From positions 3,736,397 through 3,800,396 of the forward strand of contig NZ_UEXK01000004.1 in NCBI RefSeq assembly GCF_900491935.1: 64,000 nt of DNA, given 5' to 3'. Below, one piece after another: positions 8,444-17,548 of the stretch (position 1 is the stretch's first letter; each line of letters begins with the position of its first letter). The notes below the pieces were generated by a model that was given only the letters and a program-made list of their open reading frames with translations, was not told where the DNA came from and ran no database searches. A program made the translations under genes and the position numbers. Origin of the DNA: Klenkia terrae (GTDB lineage Bacteria > Actinomycetota > Actinomycetes > Mycobacteriales > Geodermatophilaceae).

Positions 8444-8806
8444 TCAGAACCAGCGCGGAGCGGCCTGGGCGCCGGGGGCGTGGCCGTGCTTGCTGTCGGC
8501 CTTCCCGCCGCCGCGCTGGGGCACCCCGGCGTGCGGGGTCCCGCTCAGCCGCTGCCACGTGGCGTGCAGCGAGAGCCACTGGCCCGGGGTGAGCGAGGCG
8601 GCGCGGGCGGTGGGCGGCAGGCCCTCGGACCGCAGCCAGCGCACCCCCTCCACGCCGGGCAGCCGGCCGCGGAGGACGGCGCCCAGGGCCTTGCCGGAGG
8701 CGGCGGTGATCGAGTGCACGAGGCGGTCGAAGCCCTCGCGCTCCTCGTCGGGGAGCGTCGCCCGGGCGGTGCCGGCGGCGGACTCGGGAGCGGGGGGATG
8801 GGTCAT
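8444..8806 (-). CDS. Hypothetical protein, about 120 residues
   Basis: ATG 8806 is chosen because a strong GGAGG lies just upstream at 8814-8818; the frame is open further but without a ribosome site. The N-terminus is Pro/Ala-rich. The middle (LPDEEREGFDRLVHSITAAS) is helical, a short hydrophobic stretch follows, and the C-terminus is Gly/His-rich. There are no membrane helices and no family I recognise. A strong hairpin follows the stop. Confidence 0.5.
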   Translation of the reverse strand: MTHPPAPESAAGTARATLPDEEREGFDRLVHSITAASGKALGAVLRGRLPGVEGVRWLRSEGLPPTARAASLTPGQWLSLHATWQRLSGTPHAGVPQRGGGKADSKHGHAPGAQAAPRWF

Positions 8807-8951
8807 GGGGGACCTCCGAGCAGGAGTGGTCCGGGCAGGCTGCTGCCCGGTCGGTCGGGCGGGGACGTCGGCGGAGACGTGAGCGGTCACTCAGCCGAGC
8901 AGCAGCAGGGAACCCATGGCTCGAGAGGCTGGGGACGCCCCGAGCGCGCTG

Positions 8952-9248
8952 TCACGCGCTTTTCCGGTCCGTCCGACGGGCCTTGCGGGCCTTGCCGGCC
9001 TCCCAGCGCTCCCGGTCCTTGGCCCGCTTGCCGGCGTTGGCCTCGAACTTGGCCTTGCGGCGCCGGGCCCGGTCCATCTCGCGCTCCTCGAACGTGCTGC
9101 CCTCGCCCCACCCGCTGGCCAGGTGGCCCATCGCGACCAGCGCCCCGCCGAAGACCAGGACGGCGCTGCCGAGGATCGGGTCGAGGAGGAAGGCGCCGAT
9201 CGTGGCCAGCACCCAGACGACGGCTCCGACCAGCACACGCTTGCTCAT
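8952..9248 (-). CDS. Small two-helix membrane protein, function unknown
   Basis: A 98-residue protein starting ATG 9248. Two hydrophobic segments lie near the N-terminus (LVGAVVWVLATIGAFLL and a second ending LVAMGHLASG). The rest is a highly charged, Arg/Lys/Glu-rich tail, probably a coiled or disordered cytoplasmic helix (EEREMDRARRRKAKFEANAG). It is divergent from the MetE-like gene at 9309 with only 60 bases between starts. Function is unknown. Confidence 0.6.
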   Translation of the reverse strand: MSKRVLVGAVVWVLATIGAFLLDPILGSAVLVFGGALVAMGHLASGWGEGSTFEEREMDRARRRKAKFEANAGKRAKDRERWEAGKARKARRTDRKSA

Positions 9249-9308
9249 GCCCCCGAGTATCCGCCGTCCTGCTGAGCGCGGGCTGGCAGTCTCGGTGAGG
9301 ATCGACGC

Positions 9309-10421
9309 ATGACCAGCCCGCCGTTCCGCGCCGACCACGTCGGCAGCCTGCTGCGCCCCGAGTACCTGCTCACCGCCCGCGCCCGCTTCGCCGCCGGGGA
9401 GCTCGACGCCGACGGCCTGCGCGCCGTCGAGGACGAGGCGGTCGACGAGGTCGTCCGGATGCAGGCCGACCTGGGGCTGGCCACCGCCACCGACGGCGAG
9501 TTCCGCCGGGCCTCCTGGCACATGGACTTCATCTACTCGATCGGCGGGGTCGAGAAGGTGGAGGAGAACATCACCGTCCACTTCCGCAACGCCGACGGCA
9601 CGCTGGACTACACGCCGGCCGGGCTGCGGGTCACCGGGCCGCTCCGGATCGACGAGCCGGTCTTCGCCGACGACTTCGCCCACCTGCAGGGTGCGGTGCA
9701 GCCCGACCAGACGGCGAAGCTGACGATCCCCTCGCCCTCGATGGTCCACTACCGGGGCGGCGCCGCGGCGATCGACCCGGCGGTCTACCCGGACGAGGAC
9801 GCGTTCTGGGACGCGCTGAGCGCGGCCTACCGGCAGCAGGTCACCGGCATCGCCGCCCAGGGCTGCCGGTACCTGCAGCTGGACGACACCTCGCTGGCCT
9901 ACCTCAACGACCCGGCGCAGCGCGCCCAGCTGGCCGCCCAGGGCCGGGACGCCGAGCACCAGCACGAGCGGTACATCCGGCAGATCAACGCCGCGCTGGC
10001 CGGCCGGCCCGAGGGCATGGCCGTGACCACCCACATGTGCCGGGGCAACTTCCGCTCCTCGTGGGCGGCCGAGGGTGGATACGACTTCGTCGCCGAGGCG
10101 CTGTTCGGCGGGCTGGAGGTCGACGGGTTCTTCCTGGAGTTCGACGACGCCCGCTCCGGCGGGTTCGAGCCGCTGCGCTTCGTGCCGCCGGGCAAGCGGG
10201 TGGTCCTCGGGCTGGTCACCACCAAGCGACCGGAGCTGGAGAGCAAGGACGACCTCAAGCGGCGGATCGACGAGGCCGCCCGGTTCGTGCCGCTGGACCA
10301 GCTGGCGCTGTCCCCGCAGTGCGGCTTCTCCTCCACGGTCGAGGGCAACGCGCTCACCCGGGACGAGCAGATCGCCAAGCTCGCGCTCGTGGTCGAGACC
10401 GCGGCCGAGGTCTGGGGCTGA
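9309..10421 (+). CDS. MetE-like cobalamin-independent methionine synthase family protein
   Basis: A 370-residue protein matching the short, single-domain relatives of the MetE catalytic domain. Zinc ligands are evident: His and Cys in THMCRGN, Glu in FFLEFDDARSG and Cys in SPQCGFSS. The opening FRADHVGSLLRPEYL is typical of this subgroup. Full-length MetE is about 750 residues, so this lacks the N-terminal half and probably transfers a methyl group to a thiol other than, or in addition to, homocysteine. It stands alone between a divergent small gene and the STAS gene. Confidence 0.85.
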   Translation: MTSPPFRADHVGSLLRPEYLLTARARFAAGELDADGLRAVEDEAVDEVVRMQADLGLATATDGEFRRASWHMDFIYSIGGVEKVEENITVHFRNADGTLDYTPAGLRVTGPLRIDEPVFADDFAHLQGAVQPDQTAKLTIPSPSMVHYRGGAAAIDPAVYPDEDAFWDALSAAYRQQVTGIAAQGCRYLQLDDTSLAYLNDPAQRAQLAAQGRDAEHQHERYIRQINAALAGRPEGMAVTTHMCRGNFRSSWAAEGGYDFVAEALFGGLEVDGFFLEFDDARSGGFEPLRFVPPGKRVVLGLVTTKRPELESKDDLKRRIDEAARFVPLDQLALSPQCGFSSTVEGNALTRDEQIAKLALVVETAAEVWG

Positions 10422-10436
10422 TCCAGCGCGCGGGTC

Positions 10437-10466
10437 TGGACGCGGAACGTGATCGGCCCGTAATCT
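10437..10466 (+). promoter_or_regulatory. Candidate sigma-70 promoter for the STAS gene
   Basis: A -35-like TGGACG at 10437-10442 and a -10 TAATCT at 10461-10466 are separated by 18 bases, placing the transcript start about 57 bases before the coding sequence. The -10 is close to consensus. This is pattern matching only. Confidence 0.4.
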
Positions 10467-10529
10467 GCGCGGTGAGCGGTTCAGTCCTCGGCCGCCGGTC
10501 CCTCCGTCCCGCGCGAGGTCGAGTCCACG

Positions 10530-10883
10530 ATGACCACCGAGGTCGCTGCCGCCGTCCCCGCACTCCGCATCGAGGTCGCCGACGGCGGTGAGGGGGTGGT
10601 CGTCGTCCGGGTGGCCGGCGAGCTCGACACCGCCGCGGCGCCGGCGCTGTGCGGCGCGCTCGACGACGTGCTGGCCCGGCCCGGCGGCCGGGCGTGCGTG
10701 GTGGACCTGACCGGCGTGACGTTCCTGGACTGCGCCGGGCTGCACCCGGTGCTCCGGGCCCGCGCCGCGGCCTGCCGGTCGGGCCGCACGCTCACCGTCC
10801 GCGGCGGGACCGACCGTGCGGTCGGCCGGTTGCTGGAGCTCACCGGCCTCGAGGACGTGCTGGTCTGGCGGGTGGTCGGGTGA
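10530..10883 (+). CDS. STAS-domain protein, anti-sigma factor antagonist type
   Basis: A 117-residue single STAS domain. The layout of strands (VVVRVAGELDTAAAPALCGAL) and the loop-helix VTFLDCAGLHPVLRARAA fit SpoIIAA/RsbV proteins, which release sigma factors by binding anti-sigma kinases. The usual D-S-S-G phosphorylation loop reads D-C-A-G here, so the phosphorylatable serine is replaced by alanine. It would be a constitutively unphosphorylated antagonist or would be controlled another way. No anti-sigma partner is adjacent. Confidence 0.85.
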   Translation: MTTEVAAAVPALRIEVADGGEGVVVVRVAGELDTAAAPALCGALDDVLARPGGRACVVDLTGVTFLDCAGLHPVLRARAAACRSGRTLTVRGGTDRAVGRLLELTGLEDVLVWRVVG

Positions 10884-10893
10884 GGATGGCGGC

Positions 10894-11811
10894 ATGACCG
10901 CCGACCTGCCCCCGCACCTGACCCGGCTCGCCGACCGCCTGGGCGCGCTGCTGGCCCCGCCCGCCCGCGAGGTCGGCCTGGCCGCGGCGCGCGCCCGGTT
11001 CGGCGAGCTGCTGGCCGCCGGGCTGGCCGGCCCCCCCGAGGTCGCCGTCGGCACCGTCGAGCTCGGCGCCGGGCTGACCGCGGACCGGTACGCCCCGGCC
11101 CGGCCGGGCGGGGCGACGGTGGTCTTCCTGCACGGCGGCGGGTGGACGGTGGGCACCGCGCAGGAGTACGCGGGCCTGGCCGCACGGCTGTGCGCCGGGC
11201 TGGACGCCGTCGTCCTCGCCGTCGAGTTCCGCCGCGCGCCCGAGCACCCGTTCCCGGCCGCGGTGGACGACGCCGTCGCCGCCGTCCGGTGGGCGCTGGC
11301 GCACGCCGACGACCCGGCCCGGGTGGTCGTCGCCGGCGACAGCGGCGGGGGCAACCTCGCGGCGGTGGCCTGCCAGCAGCTGCGCGACGCCGGGGGGCCG
11401 CAGCCCGCGGCGCAGCTGCTGCTGTACCCCTCGGTGGGCGCCGGGATCGACTGGCCGTCGGTCGCCGACCACGGCCGCTCGCCGTTCCTCGCCCTGGCCG
11501 ACATGGGCTGGTACACCCGGAACTACCTGCCCGAGGGCGTCGCGCTGACCGATCCGCGGGTCAGCCCGCTGGGGGCGGCGGACCTGGCCGGGCTGCCCCC
11601 GGCGCTGGTGGTCACCGCCGAGGTGGACGCGCTGCGCGACTCCGGCCGGGCCTACGCCGCCGGGCTGGCGGCCGCCGGGGTGCCGGTCACCGCGCTGGAC
11701 CTGGCCGACGTCCCGCACGGCTTCGCCCACCTGGTGGCCCTGGACCCGACGTGCGCAGCGGCCCTGGACGAGGTGCTCAGCGCTGTCCGCGGGCTGCCGG
11801 TGTTCAGCTGA
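10894..11811 (+). CDS. Alpha/beta hydrolase, hormone-sensitive-lipase (type IV) esterase
   Basis: A 305-residue esterase. The oxyanion motif HGGGW, the nucleophile elbow GDSGGGN and the C-terminal catalytic His in DVPHGFAHL mark the HSL family, which hydrolyses short-chain acyl esters. ATG 10894 lies 10 bases after the STAS stop, so the two genes are probably cotranscribed. A small hairpin follows the stop at 11825. Soluble, with no signal peptide. The substrate is unknown. Confidence 0.9.
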   Translation: MTADLPPHLTRLADRLGALLAPPAREVGLAAARARFGELLAAGLAGPPEVAVGTVELGAGLTADRYAPARPGGATVVFLHGGGWTVGTAQEYAGLAARLCAGLDAVVLAVEFRRAPEHPFPAAVDDAVAAVRWALAHADDPARVVVAGDSGGGNLAAVACQQLRDAGGPQPAAQLLLYPSVGAGIDWPSVADHGRSPFLALADMGWYTRNYLPEGVALTDPRVSPLGAADLAGLPPALVVTAEVDALRDSGRAYAAGLAAAGVPVTALDLADVPHGFAHLVALDPTCAAALDEVLSAVRGLPVFS

Positions 11812-11824
11812 GCCGAACGGCACG

Positions 11825-11844
11825 GCGCCCGGCATAACGGGCGC
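11825..11844 (+). terminator. Short GC hairpin after the esterase gene
   Basis: GCGCCCG (11825-11831) and CGGGCGC (11838-11844) form a perfect 7-bp stem with a six-base loop, 13 bases after the esterase stop. It probably ends the STAS-esterase transcript before the uptake operon. Confidence 0.55.
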
Positions 11845-11886
11845 ATAACGAAACACCTCACCGGATGTCGAAACCGGCTGCGGACC

Positions 11887-11916
11887 TTCCGGAACCTCAC
11901 AGGTGGCACCTAGTGT
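11887..11916 (+). promoter_or_regulatory. Candidate promoter of the branched-chain-type uptake operon
   Basis: TTCCGG at 11887-11892 and TAGTGT at 11911-11916, 18 bases apart, fit a weak sigma-70 promoter and would give a leader of about 70 bases. Within that leader CGTCGTCG (11950-11957) and CGACGACG (11972-11979) can pair just upstream of the start at 11991, so an RNA hairpin could influence translation. Confidence 0.35.
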
Positions 11917-11990
11917 CCCGGATCACGCGCCGGCTGTGAGCTGCTTCACCGTCGTCGCGACGCGCAACCTCCGACGACGAAGGGCGGCAC

Positions 11991-12773
11991 GTGCTCACGG
12001 TCAGCAATCTCGAGGTCGTCTACGACGACGTCGTGCTGGTGCTGCGGGGGGTGAGCCTCGAGGTCCCCGACGGGAAGATCGTGGGCCTCCTGGGTGCCAA
12101 CGGCGCCGGCAAGACGACCCTGCTCCGAGCACTGTCCGGCCTGCTGGACATCCACCACGGGGCGATCACCCGCGGGCAGATCACCCTGGACGGCGAGCGG
12201 ATCGACCACCTGGACCCCCAGCAGGTCGTGGCCCGCGGCATCAGCCAGGTACTGGAGGGCCGGCGGGTGTTCGGCGAGTTCTCGGTCGAGGAGAACCTGC
12301 GGGTCGGTGCGCACACCCGGCCCAAGGAGCGCGCGGCCAACCTGGAGCGGGTCTACGACCTGTTCCCGCGGCTGCTCGAGCGCCGCACCCAGGCCGCCGG
12401 CTACCTCTCCGGCGGCGAGCAGCAGATGCTGGCCATGGGCCGGGCGATGATGAGCTCCCCGCGCTACCTGCTGCTCGACGAGCCCAGCCTGGGCCTCGCC
12501 CCGCAGCTGGTCGGCAGCATCCGCGACCTGATCGTGCAGATCAACGACAGCGGGACGACGGTCCTGCTGGTCGAGCAGAACGCCTCCATGGCGCTGTCGA
12601 TCTCCGACCACGGCTACGTGCTGGAGACCGGCCGCGTGGTGATGGACAAGCCCGCCGCCGAGCTCCTCGACGACTCCGACATCCAGGAGTTCTACCTGGG
12701 CCTGGGCGCCGAGGGCGAGCGCAGCTTCCGCGACGTCAAGCACTACAAGCGCCGGAAGAGGTGGCTCTCGTGA
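11991..12773 (+). CDS. livF: Branched-chain-type ABC transporter ATPase (LivF class)
   Basis: A 260-residue ATPase that powers uptake through the LivH/LivM-like permeases encoded downstream. The Walker A is GANGAGKTT, the signature is YLSGGEQQMLAMGRA, and the Walker B is YLLLDEPSLGLAP. The LivF hallmark of a long helix before the signature is present, and length matches the family. It starts at GTG 11991 with a GA-rich ribosome site. Its stop overlaps the next start by GTGA. Liv-type systems carry amino acids, urea, amides or aromatic acids, and the embedded CoA ligase hints at a carboxylic acid. Confidence 0.92.
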   Translation: MLTVSNLEVVYDDVVLVLRGVSLEVPDGKIVGLLGANGAGKTTLLRALSGLLDIHHGAITRGQITLDGERIDHLDPQQVVARGISQVLEGRRVFGEFSVEENLRVGAHTRPKERAANLERVYDLFPRLLERRTQAAGYLSGGEQQMLAMGRAMMSSPRYLLLDEPSLGLAPQLVGSIRDLIVQINDSGTTVLLVEQNASMALSISDHGYVLETGRVVMDKPAAELLDDSDIQEFYLGLGAEGERSFRDVKHYKRRKRWLS

Positions 12774-13603
12774 CCGCACCCGCGACCGCACCCGTGCTGG
12801 AGGTCGAGGGCGTCACGCTGCGGTTCAAGGGCGTCACCGCGATCAACGGGGCGACCTTCACCGTCGGCGAGCGCGAGCTGTTCGCGATCATCGGGCCCAA
12901 CGGCGCCGGCAAGACCTCGGTGTTCAACGTGCTGTCGGGGGTGTACCGGCCGCAGGAGGGCTCGGTGCGCTTCCGCGGCGAGGACATCCTCGGCCAGCGC
13001 CCGAACAAGATCGCGGCCAAGGGCATGGCCCGCACCTTCCAGAACATCGAGCTGTTCGAGAACCTCACGGTCGTCGACAACCTCATGCTCGGCCGGGCCC
13101 ACCAGGTCAAGTACGGCATGTTGGCCGCGATGGGCTGGGTCGGCCCCGCGCGCCGCAGCGAGCTGGCCGACCGCGCCGCCGTCGAGGAGATCGTCGACTT
13201 CCTGGAGCTGGAGTCCTACCGGCGCTTCCCGGTCGGCCTGCTGCCCTACGGCGTGCAGAAGCGGGTGGAGCTGGGCCGCGCGCTGGCCATGGAGCCCCAG
13301 CTGCTGCTGCTCGACGAGCCGGTGGCCGGCATGAACCTCGAGGAGACCGAGGACATGGCCCGCTTCATCATCGACATCCGCGACGAGCTGGGCCTGTCGA
13401 TCCTCATGGTCGAGCACGACATGGGCCTGGTCATGGACCTCGCCGACCGGATCATGGTCGTCGACTTCGGCGTGCCCATCACCACCGGCACCCCCGCCCA
13501 GGTACAGCGCGACCCGAACGTGATCAAGGCCTACCTGGGCGAGGACCACGACACCGGCGGACGCCGCAAGAAGCAGACCGCCGACGAGGGGACGACGTCG
13601 TGA
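12770..13603 (+). CDS. livG: Branched-chain-type ABC transporter ATPase (LivG class)
   Basis: A 277-residue partner ATPase. Walker A is GPNGAGKTS and Walker B is LLLLDEPVAGMN; the signature loop is degenerate, reading GLLPYGVQKRVELGRALA rather than LSGGQ, which is common in LivG. The Q-loop follows GMARTFQNIELF. GTG 12770 overlaps the preceding stop and sits about 8 bases after AGAGG; an in-frame GTG at 12761 is the alternative. It should pair with the upstream ATPase as a heterodimer. Confidence 0.92.
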   Translation: MTAPATAPVLEVEGVTLRFKGVTAINGATFTVGERELFAIIGPNGAGKTSVFNVLSGVYRPQEGSVRFRGEDILGQRPNKIAAKGMARTFQNIELFENLTVVDNLMLGRAHQVKYGMLAAMGWVGPARRSELADRAAVEEIVDFLELESYRRFPVGLLPYGVQKRVELGRALAMEPQLLLLDEPVAGMNLEETEDMARFIIDIRDELGLSILMVEHDMGLVMDLADRIMVVDFGVPITTGTPAQVQRDPNVIKAYLGEDHDTGGRRKKQTADEGTTS

Positions 13604-15471
13604 CCACCACGCTCGAGCCGAGCACGCGGGGCACCGGGACGACGACGATCGTCACCCGGGTCCGCGACCGGGCGCAGGAGACCCCCAGCGGGGTCGCCAT
13701 GCGGTCCAAGCAGAAGGGCCTGTGGCAGGAGACCAGCTGGGCGCAGTACTGGGACGACGTCCTGGACGTCGCCCACGCCCTGCTGGACCTGGGCGTGCAG
13801 CGCGGGGACCGGGTGGCCATCCAGTCGGAGAACCGCCGGGAGTGGCTGGTCGCCGACCTGGCCACCGTCGCCGTCGGCGCGGTGACCGTCGGGCTGTACC
13901 CGACCAACCCGCCCGCCGAGGTCGTGCACGTGCTGCGCGACTCCGGCGCCCGGGTGCTGCTGGCCGAGGACCAGGAGCAGCTGGACAAGGCGCTGGAGGT
14001 CTCCGGCGAGCTGCCGGCGCTGGAGCACCTGCTCTACGTCGAGCCCCGCGGCATCCGCGGCCGGTACACCGACCCGCGCCTGCTGTTCTGGGCCGACCTG
14101 CTGGCCCGCGGACGGGCGCACCGCGCCGCCCACCCCGGTGCCGTCGAGCAGGCCATGGCGCAGACCGGCAGCGGCGACCTGATGACCCTGATCTACACCT
14201 CGGGCACCACCGGGGCGCCCAAGGGCGCGATGCTCACCGTCGGCAACGTCGAGGCGACCATCGCCGCGCTGACCGGACCCGCCGGGTTGCTCGACCCCCC
14301 GGCCGGGCCGAAGGACCAGTCGCTGTCCTATCTGCCGCTGTGCCACGTGGCCGAGCGGATCTTCACCACCTGGAACAACGCCGCCACCGGCATCCAGGTG
14401 AACTTCGCCGAGTCGATCGACACCGTCCCGGAGAACCTGCGGGAGATCCAGCCGACCTTCTTCTTCGCCGTCCCGCGGATCTGGGAGAAGCTGCTGGCGA
14501 ACGTGCAGATCAAGCAGTCGGCGGCCAGCCCGCTCAAGCGCAACGCGGGCAACCTGGGGCTGAAGCTGTCGGCCAAGGTCGCCACCGCGATGGAGGCCAA
14601 CGGCGGCCGGCACACCGCCGGCAGCCGGGTGCTGCACGGCATCGCCTGGGTGCTGGTGGTCCGCGCGCTGCGCGAGCGGCTGGGCCTGCGCCGGGTGCGC
14701 TGGGCCGGCTGCGGCGCGGCGCCGGTGTCGGTGGACGTGCTGCGGTTCTTCCTCGGGCTGGGCGTGCCCGTCCACGAGGTCTACGGCATGACCGAGAACA
14801 CCGCCTCGGCGACGGCCAACCGGCCCGGCCGGCTGCGGCTGGGCACCGTGGGGGAGCCGCACGACTCGGTCGAGCTGCGCATCGACGAGACCACCGGCGA
14901 GGTGCTCACCCGCGGGCCGGCCACGTTCGCCGGCTACTGGCAGCGGCCCGACGCCACCGCCGAGGCCGTCGACGCCGACGGCTGGCTGCACACCGGCGAC
15001 GTCGGGGTGCTGGAGGACGGCCGGCTGCGGATCACCGACCGGATGAAGGACATCATGATCACCGCCGGCGGCAAGAACGTCGCGCCGTCGGAGATCGAGA
15101 ACGCGGTCAAGGTGTCCCCGCTGATCAAGGAGTGCGTGGTCATCGGCGACCGCCGGGCTTTCCTGACCGCGCTGATCGGCATCGAGCCCGACACGGTCGG
15201 CGACTGGGCCCAGCGCGAGCGGATCGCCTTCACCACCTACCGCGACCTCACCGAGCGCGCCGAGGTGCAGGCACTCGTGCAGGGCATCGTCGACGAGGTC
15301 AACGCCGGGCTGAACCCGGTGGAGCAGATCAAGACGTTCCGGCTGCTGCCCAAGCTCCTCGAGCACGAGGACGGCGAGCTCACGGCCACCCAGAAGGTCC
15401 GCCGGTCCGCGTTGGCCGAGCGCTACTCGCCCCTCGTCGAATCCATGTACTCCAAGGGGGCCCGCTCGTGA
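13600..15471 (+). CDS. Long-chain-type acyl-CoA synthetase (AMP-forming)
   Basis: A 623-residue ANL-superfamily ligase of the long-chain fatty-acyl type that activates a carboxylate to acyl-AMP and then acyl-CoA. The P-loop-like motif reads LIYTSGTTGAPKGAM, the adenine-binding motif is VYGMTEN, the hinge region has GWLHTGDVG, and the catalytic Lys region includes DIMITAGGKNVAPSEIE. It sits between the ATPase and permease genes of an uptake operon and is joined to both by GTGA overlaps, so its product is made in step with the transporter. The context suggests that an imported carboxylic acid is activated on entry. Confidence 0.92.
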   Translation: MTTTLEPSTRGTGTTTIVTRVRDRAQETPSGVAMRSKQKGLWQETSWAQYWDDVLDVAHALLDLGVQRGDRVAIQSENRREWLVADLATVAVGAVTVGLYPTNPPAEVVHVLRDSGARVLLAEDQEQLDKALEVSGELPALEHLLYVEPRGIRGRYTDPRLLFWADLLARGRAHRAAHPGAVEQAMAQTGSGDLMTLIYTSGTTGAPKGAMLTVGNVEATIAALTGPAGLLDPPAGPKDQSLSYLPLCHVAERIFTTWNNAATGIQVNFAESIDTVPENLREIQPTFFFAVPRIWEKLLANVQIKQSAASPLKRNAGNLGLKLSAKVATAMEANGGRHTAGSRVLHGIAWVLVVRALRERLGLRRVRWAGCGAAPVSVDVLRFFLGLGVPVHEVYGMTENTASATANRPGRLRLGTVGEPHDSVELRIDETTGEVLTRGPATFAGYWQRPDATAEAVDADGWLHTGDVGVLEDGRLRITDRMKDIMITAGGKNVAPSEIENAVKVSPLIKECVVIGDRRAFLTALIGIEPDTVGDWAQRERIAFTTYRDLTERAEVQALVQGIVDEVNAGLNPVEQIKTFRLLPKLLEHEDGELTATQKVRRSALAERYSPLVESMYSKGARS

Positions 15472-16355
15472 GGGACGTCCTGCTGACGGTGGTGCGCGGG
15501 CTGGGCTTCGGCTCGGTCTACGCGCTGCTGGCCGTCAGCTTCGTGATCATCTACAAGTCGTCCAAGGTGATCAGCTTCGCCCAGCCGGCGCTCATGCTGG
15601 CCGGGGCGGTGCTGGTCAGCTACCTGGCCGGGCCGGTGGGCTTCTACCTGGCCGTGCCGCTGGCCGCGATCGCCATCGCGATGCTCGGGTGGGGTCTGGA
15701 GCGCACCACGATCCGGCCGATGATCGGCCGACCGGTGTTCGTCGTCGCGATCATCACCCTGGGCCTGGACATCGCGATCCGGGTCGTGGTGAACGTCTTC
15801 ATCGGGCCCGACGTGCGCAACGTCGGCGACCCGTGGGGGCTGTCCACCGTCGAGCTGCTCGGGCTGCCGGTGCAGGAGCGCTACATCGCGATGGCGGTCG
15901 TGCTGCTGGTCGTGGGCGCCGGGTTGTTCGCCTTCTTCCGCTACAGCCGCTACGGCCTGGCGATGCGGGCGTCCTCCCTGGACCAGGAGACCGCGCTGGT
16001 GCAGGGCGTGCCGGTCGGCTCCATGACCGCGCTGGCCTGGGCGATGGCCGCGGGCATCGCGGCGGTCGCCGGCGCCTTCGTCGGGGCCGGCGGCGGCGTG
16101 GACCAGTCCACGTGGGTGATCGCGCTCAAGGCCCTGCCGGCGATCATCATCGGCGGCCTGGACTCCATCGGCGGCGCGGTCGTCGGCGGCCTGCTGGTCG
16201 GGCTCGTGGAGAGCTTCTTCGCCACCTACCAGGGCGAGTACCTGCCGTGGCTGGGCCAGAACTTCTCGCTGGTCTCGCCCTACGTGCTGCTGCTGGTCGT
16301 CCTGCTCGTGCGCCCCTACGGGCTGTTCGGCACCCGAGAGGTGGAACGCGTGTGA
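15468..16355 (+). CDS. livH: Branched-chain-type ABC transporter permease (LivH class)
   Basis: A 295-residue inner-membrane permease with about eight hydrophobic helices. The N-terminal GLGFGSVYALLAVSFVIIYK and the central cytoplasmic loop containing RYGLAMRASSLDQETALVQG (the LivH EAA-like coupling loop, usually R-A-x-x-x-D/N-x-x-x-A) are characteristic. It starts at GTG 15468 inside the ligase stop. It would form the channel with the LivM-like protein encoded next. Confidence 0.92.
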   Translation: MRDVLLTVVRGLGFGSVYALLAVSFVIIYKSSKVISFAQPALMLAGAVLVSYLAGPVGFYLAVPLAAIAIAMLGWGLERTTIRPMIGRPVFVVAIITLGLDIAIRVVVNVFIGPDVRNVGDPWGLSTVELLGLPVQERYIAMAVVLLVVGAGLFAFFRYSRYGLAMRASSLDQETALVQGVPVGSMTALAWAMAAGIAAVAGAFVGAGGGVDQSTWVIALKALPAIIIGGLDSIGGAVVGGLLVGLVESFFATYQGEYLPWLGQNFSLVSPYVLLLVVLLVRPYGLFGTREVERV

Positions 16356-17521
16356 CCGCCGTGGAGAACCAGCCGTCGACCGGCGGGGGGGAGCCCGCAC
16401 CGGCCAAGGGCCGCCGCCCCCTGGGCCGCCCGATGCTCTACACCGCCTACGGCCAGGACATGGCCCTGCTCAACACCGGGGCCAAGAAGGTCGCCGTCGC
16501 GGTGCTGCTGGTGGTCGGCCTGCTGCTGCCCTTCGTCCTGGAGGACGACCTGCTGCGGCTGCTGGCCACCGGCGCGGTGCTGGCGATCGGGGCCATCGGG
16601 CTCAACCTGGTCACCGGGTACGCCGGGCAGGTCAGCCTCGGGCACGCCTTCTTCCTCGGGATCGGCGCCTACACCGCCGCGGTGGTGTCCGGTGACCCCG
16701 AGGACGACCAGCTCTACGGCCTGGGCATCACGTTCCTGCCGGTGTGGCTGATCGCCGGTGGGCTGGCCGCGGCCGCCGTCGGCTTCGTCGTCGCGCCGCT
16801 GGCCAGCCGGCTGCGCGGGCTGTACCTGGCCATCGTCACCCTGGGCCTGGTCTTCCTGGGCACCCACGTCTGGAACGAGTGGGACGCCGTCACCGGTGGC
16901 ATCGGGGTCGGCCGCCCGGCCGCGGACCCGGTGCTGTTCGGGGTCGACCTGTCCCGGCGCACCGAGGTCTTCAGCGCCGACCAGCAGCTGTACCTGCTGA
17001 TGACCGCGCTGCTGGTGGTCTTCGCGCTGCTGGGCCGCAACATCGCCCGCTCGGCCATCGGCCGCAGCTTCGCCGCCGTCCGCGACCGGGACATCGCCGC
17101 GGAGGTGACCGGGGTCGACGTCCGCAAGGTCAAGCGGCGGGCGTTCGTGATCAGCGGCTTCTACGCCGGCTGCGCCGGGGCGCTGCTGTACTCGATCACC
17201 GGGTACCTGGACCCCTCCAGCTTCGGGCTGCTGGTGTCGGTGCAGTTCGTGGCGATGGTGCTGATCGGCGGGGTCTCCACGATCTCCGGCTCGATCATGG
17301 GCGCCTTCTTCATCGCGCTGCTGCCGCGGCTGACCCGCGAGCTGCCGGAGTACCTGCCGTTCCTGTCCTCGTCGGCGACCGAGACGCCCAACGTCTTCCA
17401 GGTGGAGACGCTGCTCTACGGGCTGCTGATCGTCGCCTTCCTCCTGCTGGAACCGCGGGGCCTGTTCGGCCTGTGGGTCCGGATCCGCAACTACTGGAAG
17501 GCCTGGCCCTTCTCCTACTGA
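16352..17521 (+). CDS. livM: Branched-chain-type ABC transporter permease (LivM class)
   Basis: A 389-residue permease with a polar N-terminal extension of roughly 45 residues before the first helix. The conserved LivM segment GLNLVTGYAGQVSLGHAFF and the coupling loop around AVRDRDIAAEVTGVDV are clear. It ends LLLEPRGLFGLWVRIRNYWK, typical of the family. GTG 16352 overlaps the LivH stop (GTGA). It is followed by a strong hairpin and then the binding-protein gene. Confidence 0.92.
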   Translation: MTAVENQPSTGGGEPAPAKGRRPLGRPMLYTAYGQDMALLNTGAKKVAVAVLLVVGLLLPFVLEDDLLRLLATGAVLAIGAIGLNLVTGYAGQVSLGHAFFLGIGAYTAAVVSGDPEDDQLYGLGITFLPVWLIAGGLAAAAVGFVVAPLASRLRGLYLAIVTLGLVFLGTHVWNEWDAVTGGIGVGRPAADPVLFGVDLSRRTEVFSADQQLYLLMTALLVVFALLGRNIARSAIGRSFAAVRDRDIAAEVTGVDVRKVKRRAFVISGFYAGCAGALLYSITGYLDPSSFGLLVSVQFVAMVLIGGVSTISGSIMGAFFIALLPRLTRELPEYLPFLSSSATETPNVFQVETLLYGLLIVAFLLLEPRGLFGLWVRIRNYWKAWPFSY

Positions 17522-17548
17522 GCCGCGCACCGCGCGGTTCCGCAATCT

